Origin: an uncultured Lachnospira sp.
GTDB lineage: Bacteria; Bacillota; Clostridia; Lachnospirales; Lachnospiraceae
Assembly (NCBI GenBank): GCA_946186125.1
Contig: CAMHLZ010000030.1
Span: 1 to 41,490 of the forward strand
Direction of reading: 5' to 3'
Length of the DNA stretch: 41,490 nucleotides
Made by a program: the position numbers and the translations under genes
The notes under the pieces: generated by a model
Database searches by the model: none
What the model was told of the DNA's origin: nothing
Seen by the model: the letters and a program-made list of their open reading frames with translations, nothing else
Shown: positions 25,246 to 34,226 of the stretch, piece after piece
How positions within the stretch are numbered: position 1 is the stretch's first letter
Layout of the letters: each line of letters opens with the position of its first letter

Positions 25246-26574
25246 TTAGCCTACACTCACACTTTCTTCCGGAAATCTTCCCATGTGCGTTTTCTTATCT
25301 GCAAATGCCGCAAAGAATATGGTCAGTCCTCCTACTCTTCCCAAAAACATAAGTAAAATCAATATCACTTTCGACACCATGCCGAGCCCCGGTGTAATTC
25401 CCAGTGTCAGGCCGACAGTTGCAATCGCCGATGATGTCTCAAACATGCATGTCAGCATCGGTAATGCTTCTATCTTACTAATTACAACTGCTGCCAGAAC
25501 AAACAGCATGTTATACAAAATCATTACTGTAGCTGCATTTTTTATAGACTCCATATGTATTCTTCTGCCAAATGCCGATGCATCCTTATGATGTCTGACC
25601 ACAGAAACAGCCATGCATACAAGCACTGCTATCGTAGTTATCTTCATACCACCCGCAGTAGAACCTGATGCTCCACCCGTAAGCATCAGCATAATCATTA
25701 CAACTATGCCGCTGTCACTCAGCTTTGTCAAATCCTGCGTGTTAAATCCTGCTGTTCTCGGAGTCACCGTCTGGAATACAGCAGCAAGCACACGCTCTTT
25801 TCCGCTTAACCATGTATATTCCCCAAAATAATAATAAATAAAAGGTATAACAAGCAAAACAACTGAGGCACACAGTACCAGCTTGCTCTGAAGGCTGTAT
25901 TTTTTTAAATGCCATTTATTGTGCCATATATCTTTCCATGTTCCGAATCCGATACCTCCAACCAGAATAAGCATTACTATTACAATATTCAACAAAACAT
26001 TCGAATTATAATAAGTCAGAGACGAAAATTTCTCATGATATCCCATAAGGTCAAATCCTGCATTACAAAAAGCAGACACAGAATGAAACAGTGAATACCC
26101 GATTCCACTTAATATGCCGTGTTCTTTATAAAATACCGGAAACAGCAAAACTGCTCCTAACAATTCTATAACAAACACAACCTTTATTATATTAGACGTA
26201 AATCCGATAATACCGCCAAGTTTGTCAGCAGATATGGATTCCTGCATAATTTTTCTTTGTGCCAGTCCAATCTTTTTACCCATTAGCATCGTTATCGCAA
26301 CCACTACCGTAATAACTCCCATGCCTCCGACCTGAATCAGCAGAATTATCACTATTTTTCCAAACATTGACCAGTAAGTTGCTGTATCCTGCACCGAAAG
26401 ACCGGTCACACATGCTGCCGATGTTGCAGTAAAAAGAGCATCAAAAAAAGAAGCTCCGTGTGCTCCCTTAGTTGCAACAGGCAACATTAAAAGAAACGTT
26501 CCAAATAAAATCATACATAAAAATCCAAGCAAAATAACCTGAACCGTTGTCATCTTTAATTTCATTTTTATCAA
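25246..26574 (-). CDS. ktrB: TrkH/KtrB family potassium transporter subunit
   Basis: A 442-residue membrane protein of the Trk/Ktr superfamily. Selectivity-filter repeats are visible as TSAACVTGLS, FCNAGFDLMG, TPRTAGFNT and SSAIATVGLTLG. The gating loop of the third repeat is glycine-rich (LTGGASGSTAGGMKITT). Na+-dependent K+ uptake with KtrA is the known role. The start is TTG with AGGGGG about 9 bases upstream; an ATG at 26565 is the alternative. The repeat element separates it from ktrA. Confidence 0.94.
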   Translation of the reverse strand: MIKMKLKMTTVQVILLGFLCMILFGTFLLMLPVATKGAHGASFFDALFTATSAACVTGLSVQDTATYWSMFGKIVIILLIQVGGMGVITVVVAITMLMGKKIGLAQRKIMQESISADKLGGIIGFTSNIIKVVFVIELLGAVLLFPVFYKEHGILSGIGYSLFHSVSAFCNAGFDLMGYHEKFSSLTYYNSNVLLNIVIVMLILVGGIGFGTWKDIWHNKWHLKKYSLQSKLVLCASVVLLVIPFIYYYFGEYTWLSGKERVLAAVFQTVTPRTAGFNTQDLTKLSDSGIVVMIMLMLTGGASGSTAGGMKITTIAVLVCMAVSVVRHHKDASAFGRRIHMESIKNAATVMILYNMLFVLAAVVISKIEALPMLTCMFETSSAIATVGLTLGITPGLGMVSKVILILLMFLGRVGGLTIFFAAFADKKTHMGRFPEESVSVG

Positions 26575-26664
26575 AAATGTTATCCCCCTTTTTTCTACTT
26601 CAATATGTATGAGTTTATCACATATCTAAGTAAATTGAAAGTAGATATTAATTTTCTGATGTGG

Positions 26665-26670
26665 TATAAT
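26665..26670 (+). promoter_or_regulatory. Extended -10 promoter of the broken HD-GYP gene
   Basis: TGGTATAAT (26662-26670) is an extended -10 on the plus strand, 52 bases before the ATG of the pseudogene. No good -35 accompanies it. Confidence 0.45.
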
Positions 26671-26721
26671 ATATGTGTTAATTTTATCAAATAATTTGTG
26701 ACTATTTGAGTGGTAACGGGT

Positions 26722-28259
26722 ATGGTTAATTGTGCACGTAAGATAAAAAAATGGACCATTTTAAAAATTTTATTTTTCTTTATGCTCACCTTTAGTTTTT
26801 TTGCTGTGTATTTTTAATGAATACCGTAAACAGCAAATACAAAAATGCTCCGCTTGAATATATTGATAAATGGACTGTACTTGACTCTTCCGGCAATAAA
26901 TTTAATACAGGAAGGACTTACGTGGATAACCGTGCATATGATGAAGATTTCACCATCATAACCAGCTTACCTGAAAATATAAAACCTGGTCAAATCCTTT
27001 GCTTTGAAAACAGAAGCAATCTAAAAGTATATATTAGCGGAGAATTGAGAAAATCTTTTGACAAAATCAATGATACCGGTATTCCCGGCGGCTCTCTCAA
27101 GGAGTTTTATGTAACTGTGCCACTTGATGCAAATGACTCTGGTGCCGAACTTAAAATTATCCGTTATAAAACTGACTGAAATCCAACCATAGTTTTTGAA
27201 ACTTTCATAACAACAAATAAAGGTTTCAATTCATACATGGCTCAGAAATATGGTCTCGGTTTTGTGATGACAGTTGTCCTTCTTGTTGCTTCTTTATTGG
27301 TAATGATTATTGCTTTAATTGTTCAATTTATGAACAAAGAACGTATGCATATGCTATATGCCGCTCTTGGCGTTTTTATTGTTGCCTGCTGGCTTTTATC
27401 TGTTTCGCAATATACGCCATTTATATTTGAGATTTATTATGTCGATGGTTTTATGGGATTCTTATTCTGTATGATGATGCCATTTTCACTTCTTATCTAC
27501 ATTAATGAAATCCAGAACCGCCGCTACAATAAGCTGTATTGTAACTATAATCATAGATATGTATAATAAACGTATTAAAGAATATTTTTACACAGCTATC
27601 GGTTTCCTGCTATTTATGATAATGTGCATTGCAGAGATTGCGACCATACTTTTTATTCAACAGGATCATAACTTTGTATGTATGATTACAGGACTTATTT
27701 CTTTTTTGATAATGGTTGTTATACAGCAGATTTTCGACCTGATAAATACAAAGGCAATGCTCAAGCAGACCGTTTATAAAAAAACTATTGAAAATCAGCA
27801 ATTGCTTATACATATTGTACAGACTCTTGCAGAAACCATAGATGCAAAAGACACTTATACAAAAGGTCATTCAGGCCGCGTAGCTAATTATTCAAAAGAA
27901 ATCGCAAGACGTTACGGCTATAGAATCACCCTGTTATCGGTTCTAATATTTTAAAAAATATTAAAGAAAAAGAGTCTCTTTATCTTGGTGCAAGGTGGCA
28001 TCATGAAAGGTATGACGGTAACGGATATCCCGACCACATTAAAGGTGAAAATATACCTGAACAGGCCAGAATTATTGCCATTGCCGATGCATATGATGCC
28101 ATGACCAGTTATAGAAGTTATCGTTACCCGATGCCTCAGGAAGATGTAATAAATGAATTAGAAAACGGATTAGGCACACAATTTGATCCTTGTTTTGCTA
28201 GTATTATGATTCAAATGATTTTAGAAGATACGGAATATAATTTGCGCGAGAAGAAATAA
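26722..28259 (+). pseudogene. Broken 7TM sensor with HD-GYP output
   Basis: Pieces of one gene are spread over two frames. 26722-26814 encodes a signal anchor. 26817-27176 encodes a periplasmic beta domain and ends at an in-frame TGA (27177-27179); the same frame continues through 27180-27563 with a run of membrane helices like 7TMR-DISM. A frameshift near 27520-27560 leads into 27505-27951 (coiled coil, then the HD-GYP start [27 protein letters not shown]). A deletion then removes the catalytic HD helix, and the frame resumes at about 27914 with [20 protein letters not shown] and IADAYDAMTS up to TAA at 28257-28259. Two frameshifts, a nonsense codon and a deletion show the gene is dead. Confidence 0.88.
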
Positions 28260-28273
28260 TCCTTCATTGTCTT

Positions 28274-29035
28274 TTACATCCATCCAAAATAACTCCACTG
28301 AACAACTGCGTGATAAACTAAATCTATCATCGTATTAAAGTCAAATACGGGAAGATTTGTTACATCCTGTATAGCTTTTGCATATGGAGGTAAATCACTG
28401 CACTCAAGCAAAATAGCTCCGATATCATTTCTTTCACTTGTTATCTTTAAAACAATTTCACATAAATCACTCATCAATTTTCCATTATCAAGTTTTGTTT
28501 TTCCAAAACGTATCGGTGAAAAACTATCAAGTGTTCCTATGTTATGTACAACTATCCGTTGCATGTCACTTCCTACTTTTTCAAGTAATCTTTCATCTAT
28601 ATTATCACCACTCGCTGCAAGTATAAAAATTTTTTTATAATCTGACAGCGATGTTTTAATAAGTGGAAGCTGACACAGACTTGATAAAAACACAGGTACA
28701 TTAACAGCATTTGCAACATCTTTTTGAAAATGAGCAAAATATCCACATGCTCCTATTATTGCCCTTACGCCCTGATTTTCCAATTCTTTTGCTGCTTCAA
28801 TTATTATATTCTTTAAATCCGGATCTCCTTCAAAAAGCTTTTCTATTTCAATATCTACTTCCTTATACAATACAGGAAATGAATATGTTGTCGCGTTAGC
28901 GACATTTCCCGGCATTTTAGGATAAATAAGATGAACCGCTATAATACCAATGGCGAAACCTGCCGTAAATCTTTCCGGTGAAGCATATGTTTTTCTTAAA
29001 TCATCATTATTTTCTATTCTGCCTCTATATGCCAT
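28274..29035 (-). CDS. Aspartate/glutamate racemase superfamily protein
   Basis: A 253-residue protein of the Asp/Glu/hydantoin racemase fold. Two candidate catalytic Cys residues are spaced as in the family: GACGYFAHFQ near residue 97 and ILLECSDLPPYA near residue 218. GIIAVHLIYPKMPGNVANATTY is the phosphate or carboxylate-binding entry segment. The substrate is unknown; it may racemise or isomerise an amino acid or related acid. The ATG at 29035 has AAAGGG 9 bases upstream, while the TTG at 29044 is too close to that site. It is the last gene of the metNIQ-opine dehydrogenase operon and the only catabolic gene there without visible damage. Confidence 0.82.
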   Translation of the reverse strand: MAYRGRIENNDDLRKTYASPERFTAGFAIGIIAVHLIYPKMPGNVANATTYSFPVLYKEVDIEIEKLFEGDPDLKNIIIEAAKELENQGVRAIIGACGYFAHFQKDVANAVNVPVFLSSLCQLPLIKTSLSDYKKIFILAASGDNIDERLLEKVGSDMQRIVVHNIGTLDSFSPIRFGKTKLDNGKLMSDLCEIVLKITSERNDIGAILLECSDLPPYAKAIQDVTNLPVFDFNTMIDLVYHAVVQWSYFGWM

Positions 29036-29052
29036 ATGACCCAAATCCCTTT

Positions 29053-30130
29053 CTATATTTTCATCTTTTTATTAATATCAGAAAGCCTGTCTAATGCAGC
29101 AATAAGCGTTTCATCTTTTTTAGCAAAATGAAATCTTACCAGATTCCTGACATCTTCTTTGAAAAAGCCGGATCCCGGCACTGCTGCCACACCAACTTTT
29201 TTTATTAATTCTTCACAAAACTCTAAATCATCACTATATCCAAACTCACTTATATCCATTAAAACATAATATGTTCCCTGAGGTTTTGTAGTTACAAGCC
29301 CTATATTATCCAAACCATTCAGAAACAGATTTCTCATATGAGTGTAGTGTTCTTGTAGTTCTAAATAATAGTCATCTTCGAATTCCAAACCTGTTACAGC
29401 TGCCTCCATCAAGGGTGCAGCTGCTCCTACAGTAAGAAAATCGTGAACCTTTTTCACTCTCTCTGTAATTTTCTTATCAGCTATTACATAACCTAATCTC
29501 CAGCCTGTTATTGAATATGTCTTTGACAATGAACTACACGTTATGGTTCTTTCTCTCATCCCAGTCAAGGCAGCCATATATATATGCTCATTTGGCTCAT
29601 ATACTATATGTTCATATACCTCATCAGTTATAACGAAAATATCGTACCTTATTGAAAGTTCTGCAATTATATTAAGTTCTTTTTTATTAAACACCTTACC
29701 GCATGGATTTGAAGGATTGCAAAGAATAAGTGCTTTAACTCCGGGTTGCTTTATTGCATTTTCCAATTCGTCAGCATCAAATTATAACAACTTTATCTCC
29801 TGGATTGCACACACTCATCATTGATGCCATCATTGCCTCAGTACTTCCACACGTCACCACAATCTCTTCTTCCGGATTTATATCCATCCCTGCAAAATGC
29901 TTATATTTTTTAGCTAATGCTTCTCTAAAGTTCTGCGCTCCCCATGTGATTGCATATTGATGTGGTCCGCTAAGTACTACCTCTGAAAGTCTGTCGGTTA
30001 TTTCTTTTGGAGGATCAAAATCCGGAAATCCCTGTGACAAATTAATTGCATCATATTTCCGGGATATCCTTGTCATTCTTCTAATCACTGAATCTGTAAA
30101 TTTTCCGGTTCTAATACTTAATTCTTTCAT
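29053..30130 (-). pseudogene. Class I aminotransferase, internally deleted
   Basis: The first 117 residues (30130-29777) carry the N-terminal arm, LSQGFPDFDPP and the cofactor-loop CGSTEAMMASMM, ending at GDKVVII. The rest (29766-29053), in another frame, starts FDADELENAIKQPGVKALILCNPSNPCG and has ITDEVYEHIVYE, the PLP Lys in SSLSKTYSITGWRLGY and RFHFAKKDE. Comparison with the family indicates that about 35 codons between VII and FDADE (the FSPFYENYG region) are missing and the join shifts the frame. It resembles methionine/kynurenine-type transaminases. It starts 18 bases after the opine dehydrogenase with a GAGGAAT site. Confidence 0.88.
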
Positions 30131-30148
30131 ACTATTTCATTCCTCGAA

Positions 30149-31347
30149 TTATATGTTCACATAGTTTCCATTGTTAAGATAATCTAATAACTGTTCTTTA
30201 TCTAAATGACCTATTCCTATATCATCAAGTGTCAGTCCTTTTTCATAAAAATCCTGTCCTGTCATTACTGATGCAAGTGTAATCATACTATCAATAACAG
30301 GTGTTTTCACACCAAATTTTTTACCCAATTCATGATATATATGACATCCCACAGGAATATCTTCTGTTATATAACGGTTATTAATTGTAAACGGTCCTGT
30401 ACCGTATGCGGTCTGATACTGCTCATCAAAAGGAATAATACAATCATCCCCCATGTATTCCGGTCCGAGAATACTTGTCCTTGAAAGGAAATTTTTCTTA
30501 GGATATTTTTGAATTCCTACTCCTATTTTTTCAGCAAGTTCTACCTCTTCAAGGAAAAATGAATACTGGACCTCTGCAATTGATTTACAATACGCATGGC
30601 TGTAAATTGAGTAAGTATATTTATCATTTCCACCAAATATCACACCCCAGTTTTCCATAACTCCAACACCTAGTATAGTCGTTTTAAATTAACCCTGCTT
30701 TATATTTTGGATATGATTTCACTCTGCAAGGCAGAGGAATGAGGCGTAGCCGGTGGCTACGTCGATTGACGATAACGCCGCAGATGGAATCATAGGCAAA
30801 TATAAAGTGGGTGTATTTAAAAACGACTATACTAGCAATGTACCCGGACAGTGAAGCACCGGATTCACATTACTAAACCCTATATCCAGTACTGTATTAC
30901 CACTTGTCCATCCATCTCCCTGTGTAATTGAATCAAAACATCCGAGATACTTTGAACTATTTAAAAACACTTCCTGATCTGTCGTCGGCAAAGCTGCCCA
31001 TCTTCAAGAACAGGAACCAGTTTTTCAAAAAATGCTTCATGTGCTACAGAAGGAATCGCTACAATAATTAATTTACTTCCTTCTACTGCTTTTTTTATAT
31101 CTGTAGTAACCAGATTAAAATGTGCCGTACCCGAGCGCTTAAATCCGTATTTGTTCTTTTGGATACCTTTAAGTGTTATTCCCGTCTTTTCAACATCTTT
31201 TAAACTTTCAGATGCATATGGCTCAATGTCATATAAACGAACATCTTTATTTCCTCCAAGCACACAATCTGCTGCAATCGTTTTACCTACTGCCCCACCG
31301 CCCAGAACAGCAACAGGACTATTTTTTAATTCTTCTTCTGTAAACAT
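30149..31347 (-). pseudogene. NAD/NADP octopine/opine dehydrogenase, interrupted
   Basis: 31347-30990 encodes the Rossmann domain (VAVLGGGAVGKTIAADCVLGG, then KLIIVAIPSVAHEAFFEKLVPVLEDGQ). After a frame change with apparent loss of about 50 codons, ALPTTDQEVFLN and SNVNPVLHCPGTLL follow. A 160-bp mobile element (30673-30832) interrupts the C-terminal octopine_DH domain, which resumes at MENWGVIFGGND. Removing the element and one TA restores PGTLLGVGVMENWG in frame. The enzyme would oxidise an N-(carboxyalkyl) amino acid to an amino acid and a keto acid. A TGGAGG site precedes the ATG and metQ lies just upstream. Confidence 0.88.
30671..30834. mobile_element. MITE-like element with TA target duplication
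   Basis: 160 bp (30673-30832) flanked by TA dinucleotides. The ends are perfect inverted GTATAGTCGTTTT / AAAACGACTATAC, and the imperfect inverted repeat extends for about 53 bp on each side, including a TTTATATTT segment and GCAGAT-like inner ends. The centre (30735-30780) forms small hairpins (GTAGCC/GGCTAC, CGTC/GACG, GGCGT/ACGCC). It has no coding capacity. TA duplication and long inverted ends fit a non-autonomous IS630/Tc1-mariner-type element. It lies inside the opine dehydrogenase gene. Confidence 0.85.
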
Positions 31348-31376
31348 TTTTAACCTCCATTTAAAAGAAAATATTA

Positions 31377-32222
31377 CTAAAATACAGGTACAACAGCACC
31401 ATCATATGTATCATTGATATAATCTCTTACTTCATCTGAAAGAATTGCATCAACTAAAGCCTTTGTCTTATCTGAATCTTCATTTCCTTCTTTTACTGCA
31501 ACAATATTTGCATATGTCGTAGCTGCAAGTGAATCTGATGCTTCTACAGCCAGTGCATCACTTACTTTATATCCCGCTTCTATGGCATAGTTTCCATTAA
31601 TAGCCGCAATATCAACGTCACCTACCGCTCTTGCAACCTGAGCTGCTTCAAGTTCTTTTATCTCCAGATTATGTGGATTCTCTTCTACATCAAGTACTGT
31701 TGCCGTAATACCGGCTCCTTCTTTTAATTTAATCAGACCTTCTGCTTCAAGAAGCAGTAAAGCTCTTGCCTCATTTGTTGTATCATTAGGCACTGCAACA
31801 GTTGAACCATCCTTTAAATCATCCAATGATTTTGTTTTGCCTGCATAAATTCCAAATGGTTCAAAATGTACTGAAGCTACTGATACGATATGAGTTTTAT
31901 TTTCTTCATTAAAATCATCAAGATATGGCTGATGCTGGAAGTAGTTTGCATCAAGCTCACCATCCTCTAATGCTTTATTTGGCAATACATAATCGTTATA
32001 TTCAACAATTTCAAGATTGTATCCTTCATCTTTTAGTTTGTCCTTTATAGCATTTAGCACTTCGGCATGAGGCGTCGGTACTGCACCAACCTTAATCGTC
32101 TTGTCATTCTCTTTAGCTTCTGTATTTACAATTTCTTTTCCGCAGCCTGTAAATAAACCTGCAACAACACTAAATCCTAATAATACAGCAACTGCTTTCT
32201 TCTTTAATAAGCTTTTTCTCAT
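31377..32222 (-). CDS. metQ: MetQ/NlpA family substrate-binding lipoprotein
   Basis: A 281-residue lipoprotein with a signal peptide and lipobox LFTGC. NlpA-family marks include VGAVPTPHAEVLNAIK, YNDYVLPNKALEDGELDANYFQHQPYLD and NGNYAIEAG. Known members bind methionine (D or L) or other amino acids and deliver them to MetNI. The ATG at 32222 has AAGG 8 bases upstream; GTG at 32231 overlaps that site. It is followed directly by the opine dehydrogenase, so the real ligand here could be an opine or D-amino acid. Confidence 0.93.
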   Translation of the reverse strand: MRKSLLKKKAVAVLLGFSVVAGLFTGCGKEIVNTEAKENDKTIKVGAVPTPHAEVLNAIKDKLKDEGYNLEIVEYNDYVLPNKALEDGELDANYFQHQPYLDDFNEENKTHIVSVASVHFEPFGIYAGKTKSLDDLKDGSTVAVPNDTTNEARALLLLEAEGLIKLKEGAGITATVLDVEENPHNLEIKELEAAQVARAVGDVDIAAINGNYAIEAGYKVSDALAVEASDSLAATTYANIVAVKEGNEDSDKTKALVDAILSDEVRDYINDTYDGAVVPVF

Positions 32223-32284
32223 AATTTTCACCTTTTTAACCTTTCTTTTTTTATATTTATTATTAATTTATTTAATAATCCATT

Positions 32285-32944
32285 TTACCGCAATCTCTTA
32301 TCTATTTTATTGACAATTCTAATTCCCGCTTCCTGAAAAAACTGTACAATTAATACCAGAAAAGCAACTGTTATGAGCATCACATCTGTTTTGTATCTGT
32401 AATATCCATAATTAATTGCAATAGCACCAAGGCCTCCGCCTCCTACAAATCCTGCCATCGCAGAGTAACCAAGTATTGTCGATACCGCAATAGTTGCACC
32501 TATTAGCAGCGATGGCTTTGCTTCCGGCAGAATCACCTTAGTTATAATCTGTATTTTTGATGAACCCATTGCCTTAGCTGCCTCAATAACGCCGGCATCT
32601 ACCTCTTTAAGTGATGATTCAACCAATCTTGCAACAAATGGTGCTGCCGCTACCACTAATGGAACAATCGTTGCATCTGAACCTATCGTTGTTCCGACAA
32701 CCAGTCTTGTAAATGGAAGTATCGCTACCAGCAAAATCAGAAATGGTACAGATCTTACTATATTTATAATTGCACCCGATATAAAATTTACAATTCTGTT
32801 TTTACATATTCCTTTTGTATCTGTCACATATACAATTACACCAAGAGGAATACCTATTACATATGCAATTAACGTTGAAATCAAAGTCATATACAAAGTC
32901 TCGTAAACACCACTTTTAAGCAATTCTATTAGAGCTTTATCCAT
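32285..32944 (-). CDS. metI: MetI-type ABC transporter permease
   Basis: A 219-residue permease with five membrane helices and the EAA cytoplasmic loop (GVIEAAKAMGSSKIQIITKVILPEA). The sequence VRSVPFLILLVAILPFTRLVVGTTIGSDAT is highly typical of MetI. It overlaps metN by 8 bases and lies 63 bases before metQ. It forms the membrane channel for the substrate delivered by the lipoprotein. Confidence 0.95.
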   Translation of the reverse strand: MDKALIELLKSGVYETLYMTLISTLIAYVIGIPLGVIVYVTDTKGICKNRIVNFISGAIINIVRSVPFLILLVAILPFTRLVVGTTIGSDATIVPLVVAAAPFVARLVESSLKEVDAGVIEAAKAMGSSKIQIITKVILPEAKPSLLIGATIAVSTILGYSAMAGFVGGGGLGAIAINYGYYRYKTDVMLITVAFLVLIVQFFQEAGIRIVNKIDKRLR

Positions 32945-33938
32945 TTACCCCACCTCCTTCTTCATAATATAATCCATGTTCATCAAGATATTGTTTTATT
33001 CTTTTCTCTTTATCAGCTTCTTTTGGGATTTCTATGAGCATTTGTCCATATGCCTTGCCTCCGATATTTTCAGTATTTGCTCCCAAAATGTTAATCATTG
33101 TTTCACATTGTATGGTTAATGATGATACAACCGGCAGATAAGAAGACTGTCCCTCAAAAGCTATCCTTAATATTCTTCTGTCATTATATAAATATTTTAC
33201 CCTGTCATCCGGCATAATAAGCCTTCTCGCTGTTGATGATTTAGGATTCAGAAATACATCTTTTACATTTCCTGCTTCTTCTATTACACCCTCACTCATG
33301 ACTGCAACCCTATCACATATTTGTTCTACAACTTTCATTTCATGGGTTATTATTACTATCGTTACACCAAGTTTTTCATTTATTTCTTTTAGTAATCCCA
33401 GTATTGAACGTGTTGTTATAGGATCTAATGCGCTTGTTGCTTCATCGCAAAGCAACACGTCCGGTTTCGTCGCAAGTGCTCTTGCAATAGCAACTCTTTG
33501 TTTTTGTCCTCCTGATAATTGTGAAGGATAGGAATATTTTTTATCCACCAAATCAACCAATGCAAGCAGCTCCTCAGCTCTTTTTATTCTTTCTTTTTTT
33601 CCAACACCTGCAAGTTCTAACGGATAAACAATATTATCTAATACTGTTCTTTGTGAAAATAAGTTAAATTGTTGAAAAATCATTCCTATTTTTCTCCTGA
33701 AAACCCGCAACTCTTTTTCATTCGCTTCAGTAAGATTAACATTATCAAAAAATATATTTCCTTCAGTTGGATGTTCCAGTAAATTTATATGTCTGACTAA
33801 TGTGGATTTTCCCGCTCCGGAAAATCCTATTATTCCAAATACTTCACCTTTTTTAATGTTTAAACTAACATTATTTACAGCAACTATTTCACCATCTTTT
33901 GAAAAAAACTTTTTACTGACATTCTCAAAACGTATCAC
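32937..33938 (-). CDS. metN: MetN-type ABC transporter ATPase with NIL domain
   Basis: A 333-residue ATPase. It has Walker A GFSGAGKST, Q-loop IFQQFNLF, signature LSGGQKQRVAIARAL, Walker B VLLCDEATSALDP and the switch His in VIITHEM. The C-terminal 90 residues form the NIL domain, which in E. coli MetN binds methionine and inhibits transport. GTG at 33938 has GAAGG at good spacing; GTG at 33947 overlaps it. It is the first gene of the transport and opine-type operon. Confidence 0.95.
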   Translation of the reverse strand: MIRFENVSKKFFSKDGEIVAVNNVSLNIKKGEVFGIIGFSGAGKSTLVRHINLLEHPTEGNIFFDNVNLTEANEKELRVFRRKIGMIFQQFNLFSQRTVLDNIVYPLELAGVGKKERIKRAEELLALVDLVDKKYSYPSQLSGGQKQRVAIARALATKPDVLLCDEATSALDPITTRSILGLLKEINEKLGVTIVIITHEMKVVEQICDRVAVMSEGVIEEAGNVKDVFLNPKSSTARRLIMPDDRVKYLYNDRRILRIAFEGQSSYLPVVSSLTIQCETMINILGANTENIGGKAYGQMLIEIPKEADKEKRIKQYLDEHGLYYEEGGGVNG

Positions 33939-33947
33939 ACGTATCAC

Positions 33948-34031
33948 CTTCTTTCAATTTTAGTATTTCCTACTTGTTTAGTAGGCTTTGCTTGTGAAAG
34001 GGATTATATCATTAGTTTATTATTTTGAAAA
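33948..34031 (-). promoter_or_regulatory. metN promoter and leader
   Basis: On the minus strand a weak TTTTCA (34026-34031), 17 bp, and a perfect TATAAT (34003-34008) precede metN. The leader contains a short CCTACT/AGTAGG hairpin (33969-33985) and a GTAGGAAAT box like the one overlapping the metY promoter. No S-box or T-box was seen. Confidence 0.5.
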
Positions 34032-34072
34032 CTTTACAATTCTTATTGCTTGTGATAAGTAGAATTTATATC

Positions 34073-34226
34073 TAGTATAGCTGTCGAAAAACAACTAGAC
34101 CAAATGCGAAAAAACGACTATACTAGTATAGTCGTTTTTTCGCATTTGGTCCGTAGGTTTATACAGTTTACTACGTACTAAATTACACTTTTCTGTCTTT
34201 TAGTACGTAACCTACACTACTTAATT
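34073..34226. repeat. Cluster of TA-flanked inverted-repeat mini-elements
   Basis: 34075-34123 is a 49-bp unit flanked by TA with ends GTATAGCTGTCG / CGACTATAC. A second unit starting GTATAGTCGTTTT begins at 34126 after the shared TA. Together they form a perfect 54-bp palindrome at 34098-34151 with no loop. A further hairpin, TACGTACTAAA / TTTAGTACGTA (34172-34209), has outer GTAGGTT/AACCTAC arms and a 12-base bulge. The ends match the MITE at 30673. This noncoding stretch of about 150 bp is almost entirely palindromic. Confidence 0.8.

Noticed and set aside
27505-27960. Programmed frameshifting in the HD-GYP gene
   Set aside because: There are several lesions, including an in-frame stop and loss of the catalytic HD segment; a recoding signal would not restore function.
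29760-29790. Sequencing error in the aminotransferase
   Set aside because: A single-base error would not remove the roughly 35 conserved codons that are missing at the join, so a true deletion (or misassembly) is more likely.
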